Shown here: positions 15,101-22,007 of the stretch, piece after piece
How positions within the stretch are numbered: the first letter of the stretch is position 1
Layout: every line of letters begins with the position of its first letter
NCBI GenBank assembly: GCA_024635815.1
Contig: JAGXIG010000092.1
Span: 1-24,042 of the forward strand
From: Salegentibacter sp.
GTDB lineage: Bacteria > Bacteroidota > Bacteroidia > Flavobacteriales > Flavobacteriaceae
Length of the DNA: 24,042 nt
Direction: 5' to 3'
Program-made: the position numbers and the translations under genes
The notes under the pieces: generated by a model
The model's input: only the letters and a program-made list of their open reading frames with translations
The model's database searches: none
Told to the model about the DNA's origin: nothing

Positions 15101-16096
15101 ATGAATAAAAGCATACTCTTAAAAAACCGACCACAGGGAAAACCTTCCCTTTCAGATTTTGAAATTACCGAAATTGAAAAAACTTCACCAAAAAATGGAG
15201 AGATTTTACTCAAGGCCAAATATATTTCAGTAGATCCTTATTTACGCGGAAGAATGCGGGATGAAGAATCTTATATCCCCCCATTTGAACTCAATAAACC
15301 CATAGAATCTATGTTGGTTGCTGAAGTTTCTGAAAGCAACAACAAAGATTTTAAAGCGGGTGACCTGGTAAGTGGAATGTTAAAATGGGAACTATTTCAA
15401 ACCCATACCGGTGAAAATTTAAATAAAATTGATACCAATTTGGCCAAGCCTAGTGCATATCTCGGTATTTTGGGGTTAACTGGTTTAACGGCATATTTAG
15501 CGATAAAACATATCGGAAAACCCGAAAAAGGTGAAACGCTGGTAGTTTCTGGTGCAGCTGGTGCCGTGGGAAGTGTAGCAGGGCAAATTGGAAAAATTAA
15601 AGGCTGTAGAGTTATTGGAATTGCCGGCACCGACGAGAAAATTGATCATATTAAAGAGAAATTCGGTTATGATGATGGCATTAATTATAAGACTACCGAA
15701 AATATGAAAAAAGCTATTGCACAAAAGTGCCCAGATGGTGTGGATGTGTATTTTGATAATGTAGGTGGAGAAATTCTTGACGCGGTTATGATGAATATTA
15801 ACCGTTTTGCCCGGATTATTAATTGTGGTGCTATTTCTATTTACAACGAAAAAGAAATGCCCACCGGACCACGACTGGAAGGGATTTTAATTAAGAAAAG
15901 TGCGTTAATGAAAGGCTTTCTGGTGCGTAACCATTTTGATGAATTTCAAAGCGCTATAAAAGAACTTGCCGGATGGTTGAGTGAAGGAAAACTAAAATAT
16001 GACGAAACCATCGTAAAAGATTTTGATAAAACCCCTCAGGCATTTTTAGATCTTTTTGAAGGAAAAAATACCGGAAAAATGGTGGTTGAAGTTTAA
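15101..16096 (+). CDS. NADP-dependent oxidoreductase, MDR family (CurA/PTGR-like)
   Basis: A 331-aa zinc-independent medium-chain dehydrogenase/reductase that reduces double bonds of enones and similar alpha,beta-unsaturated carbonyls. Seen: the family start LKNRPQGKPSLSDFEI, the YISVDPYLRGRM block (41-52), the nucleotide-binding GAAGAVGSVAGQIGK (151-165), YFDNVGGEILDAV, and the C-terminal GKNTGKMVVEV. These are hallmarks of the YncB/CurA and leukotriene B4 12-hydroxydehydrogenase group. The ATG at 15101 is preferred; an upstream in-frame start at 15053 would add 16 residues unlike family members. Convergent with an SDR, sharing a terminator. A role in detoxifying reactive carbonyls is an inference. 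Confidence 0.9.
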   Translation: MNKSILLKNRPQGKPSLSDFEITEIEKTSPKNGEILLKAKYISVDPYLRGRMRDEESYIPPFELNKPIESMLVAEVSESNNKDFKAGDLVSGMLKWELFQTHTGENLNKIDTNLAKPSAYLGILGLTGLTAYLAIKHIGKPEKGETLVVSGAAGAVGSVAGQIGKIKGCRVIGIAGTDEKIDHIKEKFGYDDGINYKTTENMKKAIAQKCPDGVDVYFDNVGGEILDAVMMNINRFARIINCGAISIYNEKEMPTGPRLEGILIKKSALMKGFLVRNHFDEFQSAIKELAGWLSEGKLKYDETIVKDFDKTPQAFLDLFEGKNTGKMVVEV

Positions 16097-16128
16097 GCAA
16101 TTCCAATACTTATTAACCTGGAAATAAA

Positions 16129-16168
16129 AAAAGTGGTTGTTTGGAAAAATTTCCGAACAACCACTTTT
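16129..16168. terminator. Bidirectional terminator between convergent oxidoreductase genes
   Basis: A 13-bp perfect stem, AAAAGTGGTTGTT (16129-16141) and AACAACCACTTTT (16156-16168), extended inward by GG/CC. T runs follow on both strands (TTTT on plus; TTTTTTT read on minus at 16132-16126). It serves the MDR gene and the SDR gene ending at 16188. Confidence 0.88.
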
Positions 16169-16187
16169 AATCTTCTTTTTAAAATAT

Positions 16188-16934
16188 CTATTGTTGCTGG
16201 TTAGTTGGCATAATATAAACATCGTTGATATTCGCTCTTTTAGGTTGACTTAAAGAATAGTAGATTGCATCGGCGATATCTTGCGCTTGCAAGGGAGTTA
16301 ATTCTTTAAACATAGGCTCCATATCTTTCTTGATCTCGTCATCGGTAATGGTATCAGTTAACTCGGTAGATACAAAACCTGGATCAATAGAAGTTACGTT
16401 AATTCCGAAGTTAGGAGCTAATTCTGCTCTAAGGCCTTCGCTAAACATTTTTACTGCGGCCTTTGTAGCGCAATAAACTGCACCACCGGGATAGTATTTA
16501 TGTCCTGCACTTGAAGAAATATTGATAATGTGTCCGCTTTTTTGTTCCATCATTGTCGGTAGTACCGCGGCTACACCGTTTGTTACCCCTTTAATGTTCA
16601 CGTCTATCATCTTATCCCATTCATCGGTATGAAGATTTTTAACGTAAGAAAGTGGCATTAAACCGGCATTATTTATAATTCCGTCAATACTTCCAAATTC
16701 TTCCAAAGTTGCCGAAACGATCTTTTTAAAATCTTCTTTTTTAGTAACATCTCCCGGAACTACTAAAGCCATTCCACCATTTTTTTCAATCTCATCTTTT
16801 AGTGAATTCAACCTGTCTTCACGACGTGCACTTAATACTACGTTAGCACCTTCCTGAGATAATTTTTTGGCGGTAGCTTCTCCAATTCCACTAGATGCAC
16901 CGGTTATAATTATAGTTTTTCCTTTAATACTCAT
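16188..16934 (-). CDS. Short-chain dehydrogenase/reductase (SDR), YdfG-like
   Basis: A 248-aa classical SDR that oxidises or reduces alcohol/carbonyl substrates with NAD(P). Seen: the cofactor loop TGASSGIG (11-18), RR at 37-38 (favours NADP), NNAG (88-91), the catalytic Ser at 141-142 in NISSSAG, and YCATK with Tyr154 and Lys158. The PGFVSTELTD loop follows. The overall pattern is closest to the serine/3-hydroxy-acid dehydrogenase (YdfG) and clavaldehyde dehydrogenase-like group; the substrate is not known. ATG start at 16934. Its promoter overlaps an FNR-box-like palindrome. Confidence 0.9.
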   Translation of the reverse strand: MSIKGKTIIITGASSGIGEATAKKLSQEGANVVLSARREDRLNSLKDEIEKNGGMALVVPGDVTKKEDFKKIVSATLEEFGSIDGIINNAGLMPLSYVKNLHTDEWDKMIDVNIKGVTNGVAAVLPTMMEQKSGHIINISSSAGHKYYPGGAVYCATKAAVKMFSEGLRAELAPNFGINVTSIDPGFVSTELTDTITDDEIKKDMEPMFKELTPLQAQDIADAIYYSLSQPKRANINDVYIMPTNQQQ

Positions 16935-16947
16935 ATCTATTTTTTTT

Positions 16948-16965
16948 TTTTGATTTTAATCAAAA
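16948..16965. promoter_or_regulatory. FNR-box-like palindrome over the SDR promoter
   Basis: TTTTGATTTTAATCAAAA is a perfect 18-base palindrome apart from its centre and contains TTGAT-N4-ATCAA, the classical FNR/Crp-family site. It overlaps the -7 element at 16961-16968, a position expected to repress. AT-rich DNA can form such palindromes by chance. Confidence 0.45.
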
Positions 16966-16986
16966 CTAGCGTAATGAGTAGGTCAA
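16961..16986 (-). promoter_or_regulatory. Promoter of the SDR gene at 16188-16934
   Basis: The minus strand reads TTG (16986-16984), 15 bases, then TAGTTTTG (16968-16961), an exact TAnnTTTG match. The leader would be about 20 bases. Confidence 0.5.
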
Positions 16987-17103
16987 TACCAGTAATTTTA
17001 GATTTTTAGTATGCATTTAACTGCAAAGCCTAACATACATCAATAAATAGTTATAGAAGCTCTTAAAATTTTTGTGAAATATTTTGTTTTTCTGGTTCCT
17101 GGA

Positions 17104-18129
17104 CTATTTAAGAAATTCGGTAATCTCCTTAATAGTGGCTCTAGCACTTCGTCCAACTCCAATTAAAGTTGCAGATGCATAACCCGTCCAGCCACCATAA
17201 CCCACTAACCAAAGTCCGGGTGTATTTTTGCCTTTAGCATCGAGATCTGCAATATTCTTTAAATGACTCATAGCATAATGAAAACCGGTGCACCAGATTA
17301 CAGCATCAAATTCTTCTTTGCTTCCGTCTTCCCAGATCACCCCATCTTCAGTAAATTCCTTAAAACTACCTTTTGTTTTCAGCACTCCCCTCTCCCTGGC
17401 TTCTTTTACAATGGGCACCATAACTATATTCCCAAGATTGTAATCTTTAGGATTGAATTTCTTCCCTTCTTTTTCGGCTTTATATTTTGCCGTAGCTACA
17501 TCAAAAAGCACCCTACCGTCTACATCATCGGGTAAATATTCAGGATCCTTTACAGTAGCCCAACTTGTGTTCGCAACTTTTGAAACTTCAGCTAAAATTT
17601 GTGCGCCAGAATTTCCTTCGCCAACAATAAGCACATTTTTATTTTTAAAATCATCTGGATTTCTATAATGAGCTGAATGAAGTTGTTTTCCGCGAAAAAT
17701 ATCAATCCCTTTAACCCTGGGAATAAAGGGAGGTTTCCAGGTACCGGTCGCCGAAATTACCGTCTTTGCTGAAAAATCACCTGCTGAAGTTTTAATTTGA
17801 AAAACGTCTGATTCCTTTTCTATATTTTCAACGATAACCGGCCGTTTAATTGGGAAAGCATAGCGCTCTTCATATTTACATAAATAATTAATAACGTGAT
17901 CTTTTGGTGGAAAACCATCTTCTGTTTTTGGCATAAGCCATCCCGGAAGCGAAGAATGATCGGCCGGGGAAAAAAGCCTGAGCGAATCCCAGGTTTTTTG
18001 CCAGGCTCCCCCACAGGTTTCCTGCTCGTCAAGAATTAAATAATTCAGCTTTGTTCTCCTTAGATAATAAGCGCAAGCGAGTCCGCTCTGGCCACCCCCA
18101 ATTATAATCACATCGTATACTTCGGTCAT
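17104..18129 (-). CDS. arsO: ArsO-like flavin-containing monooxygenase
   Basis: A 341-aa two-dinucleotide-binding flavoprotein. Seen: the FAD motif GGGQSG (11-16) after a beta strand (YDVIII), a second Rossmann motif GEGNSG (170-175) for NADPH, the SATGTWKPP stretch (126-134), and a C-terminal TGFHYAMSHL/YGGWTGYASATLIGVGRSA block that contacts FAD. It lies 69 bases downstream of an arsR gene in the same orientation. The combination matches ArsO, a flavin monooxygenase found in ars operons; the precise arsenical substrate is not firmly known to me. Other possible names are FMO or thioredoxin-reductase-like oxidoreductase. No arsenite pump (acr3/arsB) or arsenate reductase (arsC) is in the window. 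Confidence 0.8.
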   Translation of the reverse strand: MTEVYDVIIIGGGQSGLACAYYLRRTKLNYLILDEQETCGGAWQKTWDSLRLFSPADHSSLPGWLMPKTEDGFPPKDHVINYLCKYEERYAFPIKRPVIVENIEKESDVFQIKTSAGDFSAKTVISATGTWKPPFIPRVKGIDIFRGKQLHSAHYRNPDDFKNKNVLIVGEGNSGAQILAEVSKVANTSWATVKDPEYLPDDVDGRVLFDVATAKYKAEKEGKKFNPKDYNLGNIVMVPIVKEARERGVLKTKGSFKEFTEDGVIWEDGSKEEFDAVIWCTGFHYAMSHLKNIADLDAKGKNTPGLWLVGYGGWTGYASATLIGVGRSARATIKEITEFLK

Positions 18130-18198
18130 TTGCTAATTTTCAGGATAAAACTATTTTTTACACCAAAAGGCGGTACACCAGTTCAATTTATGTATCTA

Positions 18199-18531
18199 TT
18201 AGCAGCAACCCTCCCCTTCCGGAATATTCGAATCGAGAAAAGTGATAAAGAGCTGTTTTACCTGTTCCCATTTTTCGGTATTGATACAATAGCAAACCCG
18301 GGTGCCTTCTATATCTCCTTTAATAAGTCCGATATTCTTTAGCTCTTTTAAATGCTGTGAAATGGTTGGTTGCGCCAGGCCGACCTCCTGAACAAGATCT
18401 CCACAAATGCAGGATTTAGATTTTATAATTTCCTGCAAAAGGGCAATTCTTGCCGGATGCCCTAAAACTTTGGCTAATCCTGCCAGTTCGTTTTGTAAAG
18501 GGCTGAATATTTCAGATTTTGTAACTCCCAT
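18199..18531 (-). CDS. arsR: ArsR/SmtB-family metalloregulatory repressor
   Basis: A 110-aa winged-helix repressor released from DNA by metal or metalloid binding. Seen: the HTH region LVQEVGLAQPTISQHLKELKNIGLI (46-70), CICGDL (Cys41, Cys43) at the place of the CVCDL arsenic-binding motif, a YCIN segment with Cys80 and Cys82, and a Cys109-Cys110 tail. The cysteine supply fits As(III)/Sb(III) sensing, as does the ArsO-like gene downstream. ATG start at 18531. An imperfect 24-base palindrome (18542-18565) over its promoter is the likely autoregulatory operator. Confidence 0.9.
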   Translation of the reverse strand: MGVTKSEIFSPLQNELAGLAKVLGHPARIALLQEIIKSKSCICGDLVQEVGLAQPTISQHLKELKNIGLIKGDIEGTRVCYCINTEKWEQVKQLFITFLDSNIPEGEGCC

Positions 18532-18541
18532 TTTCTAAATT

Positions 18542-18576
18542 ATTTATTGCAATATTACGATAAATGCATCATCAAA
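18542..18576 (-). promoter_or_regulatory. arsR promoter and operator
   Basis: A 24-base imperfect palindrome at 18542-18565 has outer arms ATTTAT and ATAAAT and 10 of 12 positions paired. On the minus strand, TTTG (18576-18573), 15 bases, and TAATATTG (18557-18550, one mismatch to TAnnTTTG) form the promoter, so the palindrome covers the -7 element. That is the normal arrangement for ArsR autorepression. Confidence 0.55.
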
Positions 18577-18618
18577 AAAAGAGGTTTTTATAAGTTAAAC
18601 TTACAAAACCTCTTTTTT
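18575..18618. terminator. Terminator of the SDR gene at 18634-19344
   Basis: A 14-bp stem, AAAAAAGAGGTTTT (18575-18588) and AAAACCTCTTTTTT (18605-18618), with a further inner TAAG/CTTA pair. On the minus strand the T run is 18580-18574. It touches the arsR -33 element. Confidence 0.85.
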
Positions 18619-18633
18619 AAAACTGTCTATTCT

Positions 18634-19344
18634 TTATTTCTTAGGTGGCTGCGATGGCCTTACCTCTATCTTGCTTGGCAAGGTGCGTTTATTCATTTTA
18701 AGGAGATCTACCACTAATTCTCCAATATCTTCCGGCTGAATTTTCCAGGCATCTTTGTCATTTGGCGTATGATCGTTAAAATGGGTTGCTACAGAACCCG
18801 GCATAATGGTACTCACATTAATTCCTTTTTGCCTAAGATCTAACATTACCGCCTGAGTAAAGCCTGTTAAGCCAAATTTACTGGCGTTATAGGCAGCACC
18901 TCCTGCAAAAAAGTTAGTTCCGGCAAGGCTGGAAATAGTGATAAGGTATCCTTTAGATTTCTCCAAAGCGTCCAAACTGGATTTTACGCTGTAAAAAACA
19001 CCGGTTAGATTTGTATCTATAGTTTCCTGCCATTTTTCAGGGGATAACTCGTCTATGGATCCAAAATGCCCAATTCCGGCATTTGCAACCATAACATCAA
19101 GTTGTCCAAATTTATCTATTGCTGCTTTTACAGCTTTCTGCTGACTTTCATAATTTCTTACATCGGCTTCCAATCCTAAAGTATCGGTAGCACTTAATTC
19201 TTTCGCGGCTTTTTCAGCAGCATCTTTAGATCTGCTTGTAATGGCCACTTTCATTCCCAAATCTAAAAGAGATTGGGCAACGCCATATCCAATACCTTTG
19301 CTTCCACCTGTTATAAATGCAACTTTTCCTTTTAATGAACTCAT
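18634..19344 (-). CDS. Short-chain dehydrogenase/reductase (SDR), second copy type
   Basis: A 236-aa classical SDR. Seen: the cofactor loop TGGSKGIG (12-19), NAG (88-90), the catalytic Ser at 138-139 (ISSLAG), and YNASK with Tyr152 and Lys156, then MPGSVATHF. It resembles 3-oxoacyl-ACP reductase/FabG-like and generic SDRs more than the YdfG-like SDR at 16188, with which it is clearly not a recent duplicate. The C-terminal tail (IEVRPSQPPKK) is basic. ATG start at 19344; no clear promoter seen. Single gene with its own terminator; substrate unknown. Confidence 0.88.
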   Translation of the reverse strand: MSSLKGKVAFITGGSKGIGYGVAQSLLDLGMKVAITSRSKDAAEKAAKELSATDTLGLEADVRNYESQQKAVKAAIDKFGQLDVMVANAGIGHFGSIDELSPEKWQETIDTNLTGVFYSVKSSLDALEKSKGYLITISSLAGTNFFAGGAAYNASKFGLTGFTQAVMLDLRQKGINVSTIMPGSVATHFNDHTPNDKDAWKIQPEDIGELVVDLLKMNKRTLPSKIEVRPSQPPKK

Positions 19345-19576
19345 AGTATTTCTATTTTTTAATTAGGCTAAATCTACTAAACAATGCTATTTTGCTGAAA
19401 TCTTAAGGACTAAGATATTGTTAATTTTAAATATCATTTTCATTAGTGGATTTAATACCACGGGATTTACCGGATCAAAAGACAATTTTCTAAAAACATA
19501 CTTTTTATGCTTATCCGGAGTTCCTTATTTAGACTTAATTTCTTTGTTAAAATGTTTTATAAAACCACGAAAGAAG

Positions 19577-19584
19577 TACATTTG
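19577..19584 (+). promoter_or_regulatory. -7 promoter element of the acidic hypothetical gene
   Basis: TACATTTG, an exact TAnnTTTG match, lies 35 bases before the TTG start at 19620. TTTT at 19555-19558 is at the right distance for a weak -33 element. The rest of the 275-base gap back to 19345 is AT-rich with nothing else recognisable. Confidence 0.55.
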
Positions 19585-19619
19585 CAAAAAATAGTATAAC
19601 CTGATTAAATTACATTCTC

Positions 19620-19994
19620 TTGAACAATATTAAAGCCCAACAATTACTCAATAAGATTCAGCGTGATTTAATGCGCAACGGAATTATTACCAATACTTTG
19701 GTTAAGGACCTGAAAGAATTAAGAACCCTTGTAGTAGAAGAAGGGCAGCCTTTGTTGGCTAAAACCATCAGGTTAACCTATGAACACGTAGATGCTTACG
19801 ATTCTTTTAATATCGCAATCCCGGAAGATGATCCGGTAGAAGAAGGAGAAGAAGCACCGGTACAGGAAGAAACAACCGGCCAGGAAAGCCTGGATTATTT
19901 ACTATCCTTAATGGCCGACCCTTCCAATCGTGTTAATGAAATTGAATTGCGTGAGTATGTAAACGCCTTCAATGAATATGCTGAAGAAAATTAG
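19620..19994 (+). CDS. Acidic hypothetical protein
   Basis: A 124-aa protein of unknown function without signal peptide or membrane segment. The first ~70 residues look helical (AQQLLNKIQRDLMRNG, VKDLKELRTLVVEEGQPLLAKTIRLTYEHV), followed by an acidic linker (EDDPVEEGEEAPVQEE) and a short helical end containing YLLSLMADPSNRVNEIELREYVNAF. The start is TTG at 19620: the next Met (residue 18) lies inside the first helix, and the promoter at 19577 fits TTG. The linker with Pro/Glu repeats suggests two small modules. Upstream of a DedA/VTT-like gene in the same direction, possibly cotranscribed. Confidence 0.75.
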   Translation: MNNIKAQQLLNKIQRDLMRNGIITNTLVKDLKELRTLVVEEGQPLLAKTIRLTYEHVDAYDSFNIAIPEDDPVEEGEEAPVQEETTGQESLDYLLSLMADPSNRVNEIELREYVNAFNEYAEEN

Positions 19995-20082
19995 CTCGTA
20001 GCTTGAAAAAGTAATACGGCCTGATATTTGAATATTATCGGCATAAAATCTTATTAAAATACCTTAATAAGAAAATTGGTAA

Positions 20083-20088
20083 AGGAGA
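20083..20088 (+). promoter_or_regulatory. Shine-Dalgarno site deciding the start at 20094
   Basis: AGGAGA lies six bases before the ATG at 20094 (AAAGGAGAGTTTG-ATG). Such a site is uncommon in this window and favours the ATG over the in-frame TTG at 20076. Confidence 0.6.
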
Positions 20089-20093
20089 GTTTG

Positions 20094-20711
20094 ATGAAGA
20101 AAGATGCGAAATCTAAAAAGAAGTCGCGCATACGCTTGTTGCACCAGTATTATAGTTATACCGGTTTTTACACTTTTGTTTGGAAAAGCGTAAAAAAGGC
20201 AATTTTACCCATACTTTTATTTGTAGCAGCACTATTAGCCATAGATCGTTGGGTTCTTGATATTGAGCAAATGCTGGTAACAGTGACCGAAACTTATTCG
20301 CCACTGGGAATTATTAGTGTATTCTTTGCTTCAGAATCTTTATTGGGATTAATCCCTCCTGAATTATTTATCGCCTGGTCCGGGAAATCTGAAAGCCCTA
20401 TTCTATTCCTTTCTTTATTAGCGCTCGCTTCCTATTTAGGTGGTGTAGTTTCTTATTTTATTGGGAGATGGATGACAAAAATCCCAGCAGTACACGAAGC
20501 TATTGAAGTGAAATTAGCACAGCATATTAAGAACACCCGAAAATGGGGTGGGTTTTTAATTATTGTAGGAGCCTTATTGCCTATTCCTTTCGCAATGACA
20601 AGTATAGCCGCAGGAATCATAAGATTTCCTTTTCCCAGTTATCTAATGTTTGGATTACTTCGTTTCGTACGATTTTACTTATATGCTCTTGTTATTTTTG
20701 AAATGGTATAA
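20094..20711 (+). CDS. DedA/VTT-like membrane protein
   Basis: A 205-aa integral membrane protein. A basic N terminus (KKDAKSKKKSR) precedes hydrophobic segments at about 36-55, 70-95, 105-125, 150-172 and 182-203. The middle holds FFASESLLGLIPPELFIAWSG and a YFIGRWMTK turn, then GGFLIIVGALLPIPFAMTSIAAGIIRFPF, which resembles the re-entrant GxxxP...G pattern of VTT/DedA and YqaA-like proteins. Such proteins are linked to lipid scrambling or undecaprenyl-phosphate flipping; the exact role here is unknown. It has an unusual strong Shine-Dalgarno site. Confidence 0.7.
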   Translation: MKKDAKSKKKSRIRLLHQYYSYTGFYTFVWKSVKKAILPILLFVAALLAIDRWVLDIEQMLVTVTETYSPLGIISVFFASESLLGLIPPELFIAWSGKSESPILFLSLLALASYLGGVVSYFIGRWMTKIPAVHEAIEVKLAQHIKNTRKWGGFLIIVGALLPIPFAMTSIAAGIIRFPFPSYLMFGLLRFVRFYLYALVIFEMV

Positions 20712-20799
20712 TTTCGTTTTGTTGTAACTAACTTCTAGTGAGTCCCCAAGAAATTCTATTAAGTACGTCGAAAATTTGAAACATATCTGCTTTCTTATT

Positions 20800-20828
20800 T
20801 TTGATCTCATTTTGTGAGTATAACTTTA
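20800..20828 (+). promoter_or_regulatory. Possible promoter of the DUF1206 gene
   Basis: TTTG (20800-20803), 17 bases, TAACTTTA (20821-20828), one mismatch to TAnnTTTG. This leaves a leader of about 65 bases. An exact -7 match, TAATTTTG (20890-20897), lies too close to the ATG at 20902 to give a normal leader. Confidence 0.4.
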
Positions 20829-20901
20829 AATTTTTCCTAAGTTTTCTTTTTTCTGTGTCCAATGAAGTAAATTTAGTTTACTAACCAACTAATTTTGGAC
20901 A

Positions 20902-21675
20902 ATGGATTCTAAATTGAAAAAGATGGCCCGTGTTGGCTATTTCGCTAAAGCTACGGTATATGGCATCATGGGAATACTTACCTTTCTCGCTGCTTTTAAT
21001 ATGGGCGGACAAAAATCTAGCAACTTACAGGTGATAGAATTTCTGGAAAAGCAAGCTTTTGGAAATGTCTTACTTGTTTTAATTGGCTTGGGATTACTCT
21101 GTTATTCAGCCTGGCGGTTTATTCAGTCCATCCAGGATCCTGAAAATATTGGGGATGACAAGGAAGGAAAAGGGAAACGGGTAGCTTATTTTATAAGTGC
21201 ACTGTTATATCTTGGTCTTGCCGTTTTTGCTTTTATGCAATTGATAAACGCTGGCTCATCTGGGGGTGGTTCTGGTGGCGGACTTACAGGAACACTTGGG
21301 GTTGTAGTCTTTGCTATTATTGGATTAGGTCTTGTAATTGCCAGTATTGCTCAGTTTAAAAAAGCTAAAACAAAGGAATTTCTAAAAGATTTCGGTTTTG
21401 ATTCCATCACCGACAAAAAGAAGAGAAAAACCATTAAAAATACGGGGTACCTTGGCTTAATTGCCCGTGGAATTCTCTTTGGAGTTTTGGCCTATATTTT
21501 TATAAGAGCGGCAATCGAATCTAATACTTCAGATATGAAGGGAACTACTGATGCATTTTCTTTTTTACAGGATTCAGATTACGGCTCCTGGCTTATGGGA
21601 CTTGTTGCCGCGGGACTGGTTTGCTATAGTATTTATGTATTTATGCTTGCCAGATATAGGAAATTCAAAGCATGA
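20902..21675 (+). CDS. DUF1206-family membrane protein
   Basis: A 257-aa inner-membrane protein built from three similar units of two membrane segments each: about 10-75, 90-150 and 180-250. Each unit starts with a similar phrase (ARVGYFAKATVYGIMGI, GKRVAYFISALLYLGLA, IKNTGYLGLIARGILFGVL) and ends with a second helix with a G-L-x-x-Y-S or V-I-A-S pattern. This internal triplication is the DUF1206 hallmark; function unknown. A Gly/Ser-rich loop (SSGGGSGGG, about 118-126) lies inside the second unit. ATG start at 20902. Confidence 0.85.
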   Translation: MDSKLKKMARVGYFAKATVYGIMGILTFLAAFNMGGQKSSNLQVIEFLEKQAFGNVLLVLIGLGLLCYSAWRFIQSIQDPENIGDDKEGKGKRVAYFISALLYLGLAVFAFMQLINAGSSGGGSGGGLTGTLGVVVFAIIGLGLVIASIAQFKKAKTKEFLKDFGFDSITDKKKRKTIKNTGYLGLIARGILFGVLAYIFIRAAIESNTSDMKGTTDAFSFLQDSDYGSWLMGLVAAGLVCYSIYVFMLARYRKFKA

Positions 21676-21686
21676 TATTTTGTTAA

Positions 21687-21730
21687 ACCAATACCAAGAA
21701 CTCGTTAAATCTATTCTTGGGACTGGTTTT
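21687..21730 (+). terminator. Rho-independent terminator after the DUF1206 gene
   Basis: CCAAGAA (21695-21701) pairs with TTCTTGG (21715-21721), extended by AACCA (21687-21691) with TGGTT (21724-21728) across a small bulge, followed by a T run. Confidence 0.75.
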
Positions 21731-21770
21731 TCTATGTAATTTAGAATGAAATAACCAACAAAAGATAATT

Positions 21771-21923
21771 ATGTTAACGATCATTCTAAATATTCTATTA
21801 CCACCATTAGCTGTTTTTATGAAACACGGTTTAGGGGTAACCTTTTTAATAAGTTTATTGCTAACCGCCTTAGGCTGGATTCCGGGCGTTATTCATGCAT
21901 TTATAGTAAACGGTTCAGATTAA
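21771..21923 (+). CDS. Pmp3/YqaE-family small membrane protein
   Basis: A 50-residue protein beginning MLTIILNILLPPLAVFMKHG and ending GWIPGVIHAFIVNGSD. Two membrane helices surround a short loop, with the family signature LLPPLAVFMKHG and LTALGWIPGVIHAF. Members of the Pmp3/YqaE group (UPF0057) affect membrane potential and are often induced by salt, cold or envelope stress. Complete from ATG to TAA, with its own terminator. Confidence 0.92.
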   Translation: MLTIILNILLPPLAVFMKHGLGVTFLISLLLTALGWIPGVIHAFIVNGSD

Positions 21924-21949
21924 TTTCTGTATACTGATATGAAAATAAA

Positions 21950-21988
21950 AAAGGTCTGGCAGTAATTTACTTCCAGACCTTTATTTTT
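21950..21988. terminator. Bidirectional terminator between the Pmp3 gene and galE
   Basis: A 10-bp perfect stem, AAAGGTCTGG (21950-21959) and CCAGACCTTT (21973-21982), with a 13-base loop; A/T runs on both sides make it usable in both directions for the convergent pair. Confidence 0.85.
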
Positions 21989-22007
21989 TCCTATATATCA
22001 GAGAAAA

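Noticed and set aside
16188..19344. The two SDR genes as a duplicated pair flanking the ars unit
   Set aside because: Their sequences differ outside the family motifs, they lack flanking repeats, and SDRs are among the most common bacterial genes.
21230..21300. Gly/Ser-coding repeat in the DUF1206 gene
   Set aside because: A short flexible loop between membrane segments; too short and irregular for a repeat array.
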